A stretch of DNA of 8,432 nucleotides from an uncultured Actinomycetes bacterium (GCA_945957335.1 CAMFLJ010000154.1:1-8432); one strand, 5' to 3'; shown: positions 1 through 7,274, counted from the stretch's first letter. Notes: generated from the letters alone by a model not told the origin. Made by a program: numbers and translations.

Positions 1-48
1 CCCACACTATCCTCTTCGTCGGCAGCGTCAGATGTGTATAAGAGACAG
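1..48 (+). other. Illumina Nextera (Tn5) adapter with i5 index: sequencing artefact
   Basis: Bases 16-48 match the 33-nt Nextera Read 1 adapter; its last 19 bases (30-48, AGATGTGTATAAGAGACAG) are the Tn5 mosaic end. Bases 8-15 read TATCCTCT, which I recognise as the Nextera i5 index N503/S503. Bases 1-7 (CCCACAC) resemble the end of the P5 oligo (TCTACAC) with two mismatches. Order and orientation (P5, index, adapter, insert) are those of a library molecule, so this is untrimmed adapter and not biology. Frames crossing it give the familiar artefact peptides MYKRQ and MCIRDR on the plus strand and a C-terminal LSLIHI on the minus strand. Genomic sequence begins at 49. Confidence 0.98.
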
Positions 49-246
49 GCCGACGTCGGCGAGCCCGAGGACATCGCCAACGTGTGCGCCTTCCTGCTCT
101 CCGACGACGCCCGCTGGGTCACCGGCATCACCATCGACGTCGACGGTGGCCACCACCTGCGCGCCGGGCCCGACTTCACCTCGTTCATCGAGCCGGCGAT
201 CGGCGCCGACGCCCTGATCGCCAAGGCCCCGCCGCTCGGCAGCTGA
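49..246 (+). CDS. SDR family oxidoreductase, C-terminal fragment
   Basis: This is the last 65 residues of a short-chain dehydrogenase/reductase, an NAD(P)-dependent Rossmann-fold enzyme that oxidises alcohols or reduces ketones in the cytoplasm. The visible part contains the classical SDR tail: a G-x-P-x-DIAN segment, then FLLSDDARWVTGITIDVDGGH, where the VTG-x-x-x-x-VDGG pattern is the last beta strand and substrate-loop end. The nucleotide-binding TGxxxGxG motif and the YxxxK catalytic pair lie upstream and are missing because the contig ends in adapter. The reading frame happens to run on into the adapter, so the peptide MYKRQ before Ala-Asp-Val is artefactual. A strong hairpin 40 bases after the TGA stop suggests that transcription ends here. 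The substrate cannot be inferred. Confidence 0.9.
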   Translation, partial: ADVGEPEDIANVCAFLLSDDARWVTGITIDVDGGHHLRAGPDFTSFIEPAIGADALIAKAPPLGS

Positions 247-285
247 GGTCCGAGCCGCGGCATCGCCGCGGTGCTTGGCAGTGAT

Positions 286-322
286 CACGACCCGCCACCC
301 GCAACTACGGTGGCGGGTCGTG
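286..322 (+). terminator. 14-bp perfect hairpin after the SDR gene
   Basis: CACGACCCGCCACC (286-299) pairs perfectly with GGTGGCGGGTCGTG (309-322) around a 9-base loop. It starts 40 bases after the SDR stop and lies 50 bases before the next start. There is no T-run after it, as is common for actinobacterial terminator-like hairpins, so termination is inferred from stem strength and position. Confidence 0.65.
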
Positions 323-372
323 CCGCGCCAGGGCGGCACCGCCGTCGGCCGCGACGTGGAGGGTGATCACCG

Positions 373-1341
373 GTGAAGCTGGGGCTGTTCTTCGATCTGC
401 GCAACCCCGAGCCGTGGGCCGCGCCCTGGGCCGACGTCTACGCCCGCAACCTCGAGCTGGTCGAGCGGGCCGAGCAGGGCGGGCTGGGGTCGGTGTGGTT
501 CACCGAGCACCACCTCTTCGCCGACGGCTACCTCCCTCAGCCGCTCACGTTCCTGGCCGCGGTGGCCGCCCGCACCCGCACGATCACCATCGGCACCGCC
601 GTGCTGCTCGCCGCCCTGCGGCCCGCGCCGCTCGTGGCCGAGGAGGTCGCCGTCGTCGACCAGATCTCGGGCGGGCGCCTGCAGCTCGGCATCGGCGCCG
701 GCTACAGCCCCCGCGAGTACGACCTCTACGACAAGGACCTCTCGAAGCGCTACGGCCTCACCGACGCCGCCGTCGCCGAGATCCGACGGCTGCTCGACGA
801 CGGCGTGGTCACCCCGCCCGCCGCCCAGCGGCCGTTCCCGATCTGGCTCGGCTACCAGGGCCCGCAGGGCGCCCGGCGGGCGGGCCGGCTCGGCGTCGGG
901 CTGCTCAGCCTCGACCAGCGCCTGCTCGAGCCCTACCGCGAGGGGCTGGCCGAGGGCGGTCACGACCCCGCCGCGGCCCGCACCGGCGGGATGCTCGACA
1001 TCGTCGTGGCCGACGACCCCGAGCAGGCGCTCGCCCGGATCCTCCCCCACTTCCTCCACCAGGCGAACACCTACGCCGAGTGCGCGGTGGCCGGCACCGA
1101 CGTCGAGCCCCGGGTGCTCACCGCCGAGAAGGTGATGGGCCGCAGCACGGTGCCGGGGCAGATCCCCGGCCTGCGGGTGATGACCCCCGCCGATGCCGTG
1201 ACCGCCATCCGCGAGGCCACCGCCGGTGCCCCGGTCGAGCACGTCTACTTGTGGGCCAGCGTCGCCGGCATGCCCGGCGACGTCGTCGACCGCCACGTGG
1301 AGCTGCTCTGCACCGAGGTCGCGCCCGCGCTGCACGCCTGA
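373..1341 (+). CDS. LLM class flavin-dependent oxidoreductase (luciferase-like monooxygenase)
   Basis: The 322-residue product belongs to the bacterial luciferase-like TIM-barrel family, cytoplasmic enzymes that use FMN or F420 to oxidise or reduce organic substrates. Visible hallmarks are the N-terminal beta strand MKLGLFF, FTEHH at residues 43-47, and a block at about 89-118 (AEEVAVVDQISGGRLQLGIG, followed by AGYSPREYDLY), which matches the family's SGGR-x-x-LG-x-G-x-G signature. The start is GTG at 373, chosen because GGAGGG (358-363) lies 9 bases upstream and the protein then begins exactly at the first barrel strand. The stretch between YGL (127-129) and the PIWLGY strand is only about 30 residues, shorter than in many relatives, so the insertion segment is compact. 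The gene is separated from the SDR by a hairpin and converges with the lipoprotein gene. Cofactor (FMN or F420) and substrate are not determinable here. Confidence 0.92.
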   Translation: MKLGLFFDLRNPEPWAAPWADVYARNLELVERAEQGGLGSVWFTEHHLFADGYLPQPLTFLAAVAARTRTITIGTAVLLAALRPAPLVAEEVAVVDQISGGRLQLGIGAGYSPREYDLYDKDLSKRYGLTDAAVAEIRRLLDDGVVTPPAAQRPFPIWLGYQGPQGARRAGRLGVGLLSLDQRLLEPYREGLAEGGHDPAAARTGGMLDIVVADDPEQALARILPHFLHQANTYAECAVAGTDVEPRVLTAEKVMGRSTVPGQIPGLRVMTPADAVTAIREATAGAPVEHVYLWASVAGMPGDVVDRHVELLCTEVAPALHA

Positions 1342-1353
1342 GCGCGCCACCGG

Positions 1354-1440
1354 CCCACCCGGTCGGGGACGACCCGACGAGGTGAGCCGGTGGTCGAGCT
1401 GCGCCGCGGCCGCAGCCGCGGGCTCGGCGGACCGGGTGGG
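1354..1440. terminator. Structured convergent intergenic region with 11-bp enclosing inverted repeat
   Basis: CCCACCCGGTC (1354-1364) pairs perfectly with GACCGGGTGGG (1430-1440). The 65 bases between them hold further self-complementarity, including a competing 6-bp hairpin GTCGGG/CCCGAC (1362-1367 with 1373-1378). The element fills the gap between two convergent genes; its right arm ends one base before the stop of the minus-strand lipoprotein gene. A bidirectional terminator is the simplest reading, but there is no T-run on either strand. Confidence 0.5.
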
Positions 1441-1441
1441 A

Positions 1442-2878
1442 TCAGCCGGGCTGCGACACCCGGTTGGCGTCGAGGTGGGCCTGGTCGACCACCGCGCCCG
1501 TGACGTTCACGACGTAGCTCGGGTCGCAGTCGTAGGTGCCCGCGCCCTCCGGGTAGTACCGGGTGTAGGAGGTGCCGCTGAGCTTGAGCACGAGCCCGCA
1601 GTCCGGCGGCTTGTTGCTGGCCGGGTTGGTCGGGGCGTGCAGGCCGCCACCGGTCCAGTCGGTGATGGTGGCCAGGATCTGCATCACGCAGGCGCTGGTG
1701 AGGTTCGAGCCGCACGCCTTGGCGCCGGTGGCCCAGAGCAGGAAGGCCGAGGTGGCCTGCATGCCGAGCTGGTTCACGTCGCCACCGTTGCCCTTCACGA
1801 TGTCGAGGTACTGCTGGGTGGCCGGGTTGACGTCGGCCTCCTCGAGCGGGATGAAGGCCTCACGGACGTAGACGTTGTCGGCGTTGCCGTTGGTGTTCCA
1901 CTTGGCGAACGACGTGTCGTAGAAGTTGGCGTCGGTGATCCAGATCGGCTTGTAGTCGATCTGGGCGGCGGCATCGAGCACGTTCTCGAAGTTCGGCGTG
2001 GGCGAGCCGGTGAAGTACACGGTCTCGGCCCCGCAGTCCTTGAGCCGCTGCACGAAGGGCTTCCAGTCGGACTCACCGGCGATGCTGTACTGCTGCGGGC
2101 AGGGCAGGAACGTGAACCCGAACTGCGGGTACGACGCCAGCACCTTGTCCTTCGTGTCGATCGTCGATGCGTAGTTGGCGAACATCACGGCCGACTTCTT
2201 GATCTGCTCGGGGTACTGCTTCTGCATGGCCGCCGCGATCTCGACCGGCGTGTAGTCGATCGGGTTCGGCACCGGCTGGATCATCAGCTTGGCGTTGGCG
2301 AACGCCGCGCTCACCGAGTAGGTCGGCACCGACGCCAGGTTGCAGCCGAGGCGCACCTGCTCCTGGCCCGAGTCACCCGACCAGCCCTGGCCGACGAGCA
2401 TGAAGTCGGTCTGGCAGGCGTCGGTCATCACGTTGTTGACCTCGAAGATCTTGGCGTCGCCGTAGTGGCCCACGATCTCCCGGCCGTTGATGCCGCCCTG
2501 GGCGTTGCACCACTTGATCATCGCCCGCATGGCGTCGCTGAGCTCGTGGCTCAGGCCCGGCGCGGCCTGGTAGCCGGCGTCGTCGCCGAACCCGATGGTG
2601 ATCGAGGTGTCGGTGACGCCGAGCTGCGTGGCGCCCTTGGCGTCGCCCGGGCCGCACGGCGAGGCGAGGGTGCCGAAGGTCTCGCCGCTGGCGGCCTCGG
2701 TGGTGCCGCCGTTGCCGCTGCCACCGTCACCGCCCGACCCTCCGCTGCGCCCGCTGCCGCAGGCCACCGCGAGGAGGCTCAGCACCGCCACCACGGCGAC
2801 GACGAGCGTCCGCTGCCTCGCGCCGACTCCCGCCCTGCTCCGCCCTGCTCGGCCGACGGCGTGCTCGCTCGTGCGCAT
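1442..2878 (-). CDS. ABC transporter substrate-binding lipoprotein (type 1 periplasmic-binding fold)
   Basis: The 478-residue product looks like an extracytoplasmic solute receptor of the LivK/Peripla_BP_6 type, which captures amino acids or other small organic ligands for an ABC importer. The N-terminus has a basic region (R10-R23), a hydrophobic stretch (24-39) and a lipobox AVAC with Cys40 as the lipidation site. A Gly/Ser-rich linker (about 41-66) precedes the ligand-binding domain. That domain opens with a SITIGFGDDAG strand and has WCNAQGGINGREI, the family's usual N-x-x-GGINGR motif. Ten further cysteines in the mature protein could form disulfides. The ATG at 2878 is chosen because it gives a normal signal peptide and has GGGGGGA 5 bases upstream; the open frame extends further upstream but crosses the promoter and hairpin. 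No permease or ATPase gene is in the window, so the partner importer is elsewhere or the protein is an orphan receptor. Confidence 0.9.
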   Translation of the reverse strand: MRTSEHAVGRAGRSRAGVGARQRTLVVAVVAVLSLLAVACGSGRSGGSGGDGGSGNGGTTEAASGETFGTLASPCGPGDAKGATQLGVTDTSITIGFGDDAGYQAAPGLSHELSDAMRAMIKWCNAQGGINGREIVGHYGDAKIFEVNNVMTDACQTDFMLVGQGWSGDSGQEQVRLGCNLASVPTYSVSAAFANAKLMIQPVPNPIDYTPVEIAAAMQKQYPEQIKKSAVMFANYASTIDTKDKVLASYPQFGFTFLPCPQQYSIAGESDWKPFVQRLKDCGAETVYFTGSPTPNFENVLDAAAQIDYKPIWITDANFYDTSFAKWNTNGNADNVYVREAFIPLEEADVNPATQQYLDIVKGNGGDVNQLGMQATSAFLLWATGAKACGSNLTSACVMQILATITDWTGGGLHAPTNPASNKPPDCGLVLKLSGTSYTRYYPEGAGTYDCDPSYVVNVTGAVVDQAHLDANRVSQPG

Positions 2879-2948
2879 CTGGATCCCCCCGGGTCGTCTG
2901 CGGTCGACGGGCGCCGCCGTTCGGGCGGGGAGCACCGGAGACCGAGAT

Positions 2949-2962
2949 GTGACGTCAGTCAC
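2949..2962. promoter_or_regulatory. Candidate operator GTGAC-N4-GTCAC
   Basis: The sequence GTGACGTCAGTCAC has perfect 5-bp inverted arms, and an 8-bp palindrome TGACGTCA inside it shares the left arm. It begins a couple of bases downstream of the predicted transcription start of the lipoprotein gene (-10 at 2971-2976, minus strand), a position where a bound repressor would block initiation. TGAC/GTCA half-sites occur in operators of several regulator families, so the binding protein cannot be named. Confidence 0.35.
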
Positions 2963-2970
2963 TGCGGGCG

Positions 2971-2999
2971 ACCCTACCCACGACCCGTGCCGGCGACAA
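2971..2999 (-). promoter_or_regulatory. Candidate promoter of the substrate-binding lipoprotein gene
   Basis: On the minus strand TTGTCG (2999-2994) is separated by 17 bases from TAGGGT (2976-2971). This matches 4 of 6 of the -35 consensus, the TANNNT actinobacterial -10 pattern, and optimal spacing. It predicts a start near 2964 and a leader of about 85 bases before the ATG at 2878. It lies just beyond the hairpin that follows the upstream amidohydrolase gene, which supports independent transcription. Confidence 0.5.
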
Positions 3000-3025
3000 G
3001 GAACCGTCGGGCCCCGGGCGCGCCC

Positions 3026-3066
3026 CTGGCCCGCCCGGTCGGGGATCCGACGTCCGGGCGGGCCAG
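3026..3066 (-). terminator. 13-bp perfect hairpin after the amidohydrolase gene
   Basis: CTGGCCCGCCCGG (3026-3038) pairs perfectly with CCGGGCGGGCCAG (3054-3066). The 15-base loop itself contains TCGG/CCGA complementarity. The hairpin begins 15 bases after the amidohydrolase stop codon (minus strand). No T-run follows it. Position and stem strength suggest a terminator separating this gene from the lipoprotein gene. Confidence 0.6.
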
Positions 3067-3081
3067 CAGGCAGGGGGGACC

Positions 3082-4296
3082 TCAGCGGGCGAACGCCGGG
3101 GAGGTCGCACCCTCGGGACGGCCGGCGATGGGCACCGCGACCTCGTCGACCGTCGGGCCCCACACCGCAGCCTCGGCCTTGAGGGCGTCGGCGTCGAAGC
3201 CGTAGAGGTCGATGGCGTTGCCGCCCAGCATCTTGGCGGTGTCCTCGACGGGGCAGCCCTCGAAGGCCCAGCGCAGCGCCTCACGGGTGTAGGGCCAGGT
3301 GCCCTCGTGGTGGGGGTAGTCGCTGGCCCACATGACGTGGTCGGTGCCGAGCACCTCGCGGGCCGCGGCGACCTCGCCCTTGCCGGGGAAGCTGGCGGCG
3401 AACCACACGTTGCGCTTCACGTAGTCGCTCGGGGCCATCGGCAGGACCTCCTCGGCGGGGAAGCCGAGCTCGCCGACGCGGCCGGTGTCGCGCATCTCCT
3501 GGTGGAAGGTGTCCCAGGCGGTGAGCATGGGCGGCACCCAGGCGCAGCCCTGCTCGGCCAGCACGTACTTGAGGTCCGGGAAGCGCTCGAACACGCCGCT
3601 GAGCACGAGGTGGGTCATGCCCCGCTTCGAGTAGAAGGTCGTCTCGGCGAGGAACATGAAGGTCGAGGACGTGTAGTTGCCGTAGCTCGGCGAGCCACCA
3701 CCGGAGTGCTGGTTGACCACCACGTCGTTGGCCTGGGCGGCGGCCCACAGCTTGTCGTACACCGGCGAGTACAGCGGCTCGATCTGCTTGGCGTCGTCGG
3801 GCACGGCCGGGAGCAGGATGCCGCCCTTGAGGCCGTTCTCGGCGGCGAACTCGATGTCCTTGACGGCCTCGTCGAGGTCGTTCAGGAACACCTGGGCGAC
3901 GCCGGCGCGCAGCTCGGGGGCCTGGCTCACCCAGTCGACCATCCAGCGGTTGTGGGCGCGGATGCCGGCGAGGCGGCGGCGGTAGTTCTCGGCGTTCGGC
4001 GGCGGGGTGAGCAGGGCGCCGGTCGGGAAGAACGGGGGCACCGTGTTCGGGAAGGTGACCTCGGCGACCACGCCGTCGGTGCGCTGGTCGCTGATGCGGA
4101 GGTCGCTGTCCCAGTTGCGGGTGCGGCCGTCGTCCTGGAGGTCGCGGAACGGGTTGCGGTACTTGTCGCGCCAGGCGTCGAACTCGTCGCGCCACTCGGG
4201 GTCGAGGTAGTCGCGGTACTGCTCCATGCTCCCGCCGGCGTGGCTGTCGGTGGAGATCACGACGTAGCGGTCGTTGTCGGTGATGGCGTCGGTCAC
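3082..4296 (-). CDS. Amidohydrolase family protein (PF04909-type TIM-barrel metal hydrolase)
   Basis: The 404-residue product resembles the amidohydrolase-2 family of cytoplasmic metal-dependent TIM-barrel enzymes, which hydrolyse C-N or C-O bonds or decarboxylate, often in aromatic or alicyclic catabolism. Visible family features are the N-terminal strand with DSH (17-19) in place of the usual D/H-x-H, His197 in VNQHSGGG, the strongly typical SGVFERFPDLKYVLAE (233-248), and WASDYPHHEGTWP (323-335) containing the predicted metal/catalytic Asp326. The C-terminal KMLGGNAIDLYGF (355-367) is also characteristic. The start is GTG at 4296 with AGGAG (4307-4303) 6 bases upstream. The gene is transcribed divergently from the MarR gene across an intergenic region holding a 27-bp palindrome, so MarR control is likely. 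A hairpin follows the stop. The substrate is unknown. Confidence 0.88.
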   Translation of the reverse strand: MTDAITDNDRYVVISTDSHAGGSMEQYRDYLDPEWRDEFDAWRDKYRNPFRDLQDDGRTRNWDSDLRISDQRTDGVVAEVTFPNTVPPFFPTGALLTPPPNAENYRRRLAGIRAHNRWMVDWVSQAPELRAGVAQVFLNDLDEAVKDIEFAAENGLKGGILLPAVPDDAKQIEPLYSPVYDKLWAAAQANDVVVNQHSGGGSPSYGNYTSSTFMFLAETTFYSKRGMTHLVLSGVFERFPDLKYVLAEQGCAWVPPMLTAWDTFHQEMRDTGRVGELGFPAEEVLPMAPSDYVKRNVWFAASFPGKGEVAAAREVLGTDHVMWASDYPHHEGTWPYTREALRWAFEGCPVEDTAKMLGGNAIDLYGFDADALKAEAAVWGPTVDEVAVPIAGRPEGATSPAFAR

Positions 4297-4344
4297 TGGT
4301 GGCTCCTGGCGTCGTCGACCGGCACCTCGCCGGCGTCACGGAGC

Positions 4345-4371
4345 AATGTACTTGGCAATGCCAATTACATT
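4345..4371. promoter_or_regulatory. 27-bp near-perfect palindrome, candidate MarR operator
   Basis: The element reads AATGTA-C-TTGGCA, a central A at 4358, then TGCCAA-T-TACATT. Twelve of 13 base pairs are symmetric; the only mismatched pair is at 4351/4365. It is strikingly AT-rich for this DNA. It starts 48 bases from the amidohydrolase start and ends 56 bases before the MarR start, so it sits almost centrally between divergent genes. Both arms read TACATT outward (4345-4350 on the minus strand, 4366-4371 on the plus), matching the TANNNT -10 pattern, so a bound dimer could block promoters in both directions. Binding by the neighbouring MarR protein is inferred. Confidence 0.75.
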
Positions 4372-4392
4372 TCAGGGTCCAAGGTCCCCTTC

Positions 4393-4420
4393 TCGACGAG
4401 CCCGGGACCGGCGGTAGGGT
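4393..4420 (+). promoter_or_regulatory. Candidate promoter of the MarR gene, leaderless type
   Basis: TCGACG (4393-4398, 4 of 6 match to TTGACA) is followed after 16 bases by TAGGGT (4415-4420, TANNNT). The GTG start at 4428 lies 7 bases further on, where transcription would begin, suggesting a leaderless mRNA. The AGGG inside this hexamer could alternatively act as a weak Shine-Dalgarno. Confidence 0.45.
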
Positions 4421-4427
4421 GCCGCCC

Positions 4428-4886
4428 GTGAGCCGCCAGGACGACCTCCGCGACATCGACCTCGCCTTCACCCGCGTCGGTCGGATCGGCCGGGGCCGCG
4501 CCGCCACGCGCCTGCGGGCCGAGGTCAGCGGCGTCGACCTCACCAACGCCGCCGTCGGCGTGCTGGGCGCCCTGCACAAGGGCGGCCCGATGCGCGCCAC
4601 CGCCCTCGCCGAGGCCGCCGACACCGAGGCCCCCCTGGTGAGCCGCGAGCTGCGCAACCTCACCGCCGCCGGCTACGTCGAGACCAAGCCCGACCCCACC
4701 GACGGGCGGGGCCGCATCGTGTCGCTCACCCGCAAGGGCCGCACCACCTACGAGCGGTTCCGGGCCGGCGCCGACCGCATCACGGCCCACGCGTTCCGCG
4801 ACTGGGACGACGAGGAGATCGCCCAACTGCGCGCCTACATGCAGCGCGTGGTCGACGACTTCTCGAACCCGGGCCGTCCCGACTGA
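4428..4886 (+). CDS. MarR family winged-helix transcriptional regulator
   Basis: The 152-residue product is the usual length for MarR dimeric repressors, which release DNA on binding small organic ligands. It shows an N-terminal dimerisation helix, then LTNAAVGVLGALHKGGPMRA (38-57), the helix-turn-helix LAEAADTEAPLVSRELRNL (60-78) and a wing KPDPTDGRGRIVSLT (87-101) with the D-x-R-type signature at D92/R94. A C-terminal amphipathic pair of helices completes the dimer interface. The GTG at 4428 is chosen because the domain begins there, while extending the frame to 4299 would run through the palindrome and add a low-complexity tail. No strong Shine-Dalgarno precedes it; a -10-like TAGGGT 7 bases upstream suggests leaderless translation. 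It is divergent from the amidohydrolase and 117 bases upstream of the D-aminoacylase-like gene, so it probably controls one or both, as well as itself. The effector is unknown. Confidence 0.9.
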   Translation: MSRQDDLRDIDLAFTRVGRIGRGRAATRLRAEVSGVDLTNAAVGVLGALHKGGPMRATALAEAADTEAPLVSRELRNLTAAGYVETKPDPTDGRGRIVSLTRKGRTTYERFRAGADRITAHAFRDWDDEEIAQLRAYMQRVVDDFSNPGRPD

Positions 4887-4912
4887 GCCGCCCGAACCCC
4901 GCCGCCCCCGGC

Positions 4913-4928
4913 TAATGGGCGCGCATTA
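4913..4928. promoter_or_regulatory. 16-bp imperfect palindrome upstream of the D-aminoacylase-like gene
   Basis: TAATGGGCGCGCATTA is symmetric at 7 of 8 base pairs (arms TAATG/CATTA; G/G mismatch at 4918/4923). It overlaps the first three bases of the predicted -35 hexamer (4926-4931), as expected for a repressor site. It shares AATG...CATT arms with the 27-bp palindrome near 4358 but with much shorter spacing, so common recognition is only possible. Confidence 0.4.
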
Positions 4929-4954
4929 CCACGCCGGTCGACCGCGGCTATCCT
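4926..4954 (+). promoter_or_regulatory. Candidate promoter of the D-aminoacylase-like gene
   Basis: TTACCA (4926-4931, 4 of 6 match to TTGACA) and TATCCT (4949-4954, matching TANNNT) are separated by 17 bases. Initiation would be near 4961, giving a leader of about 43 bases that contains the GGAGG ribosome site. The downstream gene would therefore have its own promoter in addition to any read-through from MarR. Confidence 0.55.
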
Positions 4955-4990
4955 CCACCGTGCGGCGCCAGGGGACGGCACCGCGTTCCG

Positions 4991-4995
4991 GGAGG
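4991..4995 (+). promoter_or_regulatory. Shine-Dalgarno GGAGG that decides the downstream start
   Basis: GGAGG at 4991-4995 lies 8 bases before ATG 5004. An in-frame GTG at 4995 overlaps the last G of the motif and cannot use it, so the ATG is the better start. Confidence 0.8.
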
Positions 4996-5003
4996 TGAAG
5001 GTC

Positions 5004-6683
<1,680 letters not shown>

Positions 6684-6686
6684 ACC

Positions 6687-6712
6687 CGCCGGCCGGCACC
6701 TGCCGGCCGGCG
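6687..6712. terminator. Bidirectional hairpin terminator between convergent genes
   Basis: CGCCGGCCGGCA (6687-6698) and TGCCGGCCGGCG (6701-6712) are perfect inverted repeats two bases apart, giving about 11 bp of stem with an ACCT loop. It fills the 30-base gap between two convergent stop codons (plus-strand stop ends at 6683, minus-strand stop begins at 6714), so it can serve both genes. No T-run is present. Confidence 0.75.
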
Positions 6713-6713
6713 A

Positions 6714-7268
6714 TCACATGCTGGGCAGGCCGAGGGTGGCGAAGAGCTGGCCCATGCCCGTGAACTGGGCGATGCAGAGGCCGAGCTCGACGAACTGGGC
6801 CTCGGTCAGGTATTCGAGCGTGTCGTCGACGAGCGCCTTGTCGACCTTGGTGTGGTCGAGGCGGTACTGCTCGGTGAAGCGCAGCGCCGCGGCCTCCGAC
6901 GGCGTGAAGCGGGGGTCGTCGAGACGCCCACCGAGCACGGCGTCGACATCGTCGTCGTCGACCACCGGCACGCCGTCGACATCGCGGAAGCGGCCGCCCA
7001 GGCAGAACATGCAGCCGTTGCGTGCCGCGATCCTCAGCCGGCACAGCTCCTTGGTGCGCAGCGGCAGGTTCGACGAGTCCTGCACGACCGGCTGGTAGAA
7101 CGCGAACCACTTGTCGATCAGCCCGGGGGCGTGCTCGAACTGGCCGTAGAAGGTGCCCATGCCGCTCGCCTCGATGCGGGCGGCGGTGGCCGGGTCGAAG
7201 TCGGTCACGGGGGTGAGCAGCGGCTGCGGGATCTCGCAGTCGGTCACCGAGCGGAGGTCGGCTGCCAT
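6714..7268 (-). CDS. Carboxymuconolactone decarboxylase family (AhpD-like) protein
   Basis: The 184-residue, all-helical product fits the CMD/AhpD family, which includes 4-carboxymuconolactone decarboxylases and alkylhydroperoxidase-type thiol proteins. The segment ELCRLRIAARNGCMFC (74-89) carries Glu74, Cys86 and Cys89 with the same 12-residue Glu-to-Cys spacing as the AhpD active site. The histidine that follows four residues after the second Cys in AhpD is Arg93 here, so proton relay may differ. The CxxC argues for a redox or peroxidase role over a simple decarboxylase, but function is unproven. The ATG at 7268 has no Shine-Dalgarno; TAGCCT 6 bases upstream suggests a leaderless mRNA. The gene shares direction with the thioesterase upstream, but two repeat hairpins lie between, so it is probably transcribed separately. 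Confidence 0.85.
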   Translation of the reverse strand: MAADLRSVTDCEIPQPLLTPVTDFDPATAARIEASGMGTFYGQFEHAPGLIDKWFAFYQPVVQDSSNLPLRTKELCRLRIAARNGCMFCLGGRFRDVDGVPVVDDDDVDAVLGGRLDDPRFTPSEAAALRFTEQYRLDHTKVDKALVDDTLEYLTEAQFVELGLCIAQFTGMGQLFATLGLPSM

Positions 7269-7274
7269 GGGCGA

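Noticed and set aside
30..48. Tn5 mosaic end as a natural transposon end
   Set aside because: It is embedded in the full Nextera adapter with an index, so it is library-derived; no transposase gene or target duplication is seen.
275..280. TTGGCA near the SDR stop as a half-site of the MarR-linked palindrome or a -35
   Set aside because: A single 6-mer without its inverted partner and without a -10 at proper spacing (nearest TANNNT is 25 bases on).
2879..3163. N-terminal extension of the lipoprotein frame by 95 codons
   Set aside because: It would bury the signal peptide, run through the hairpin and promoter and overlap the amidohydrolase 3' end; its composition is Arg/Pro-rich noise.
1226..3205. 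659-codon plus-strand frame through the lipoprotein gene
   Set aside because: It crosses the LLM stop, two intergenic regions and the promoter, and shows only antisense-type composition. The minus strand encodes a full lipoprotein with signal peptide.
4299..4427. N-terminal extension of MarR to 4299
   Set aside because: It translates the operator-like palindrome and adds 43 residues not typical of MarR proteins; GTG 4428 fits the domain and promoter.
3307..4431. 374-codon plus-strand frame opposite the PF04909-type amidohydrolase
   Set aside because: No domain is visible and it runs through the divergent promoter region; the minus-strand frame has the family motifs and a ribosome site.
4995..5003. 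GTG 4995 as start of the D-aminoacylase-like gene
   Set aside because: It overlaps the GGAGG ribosome site, which is correctly spaced for ATG 5004.
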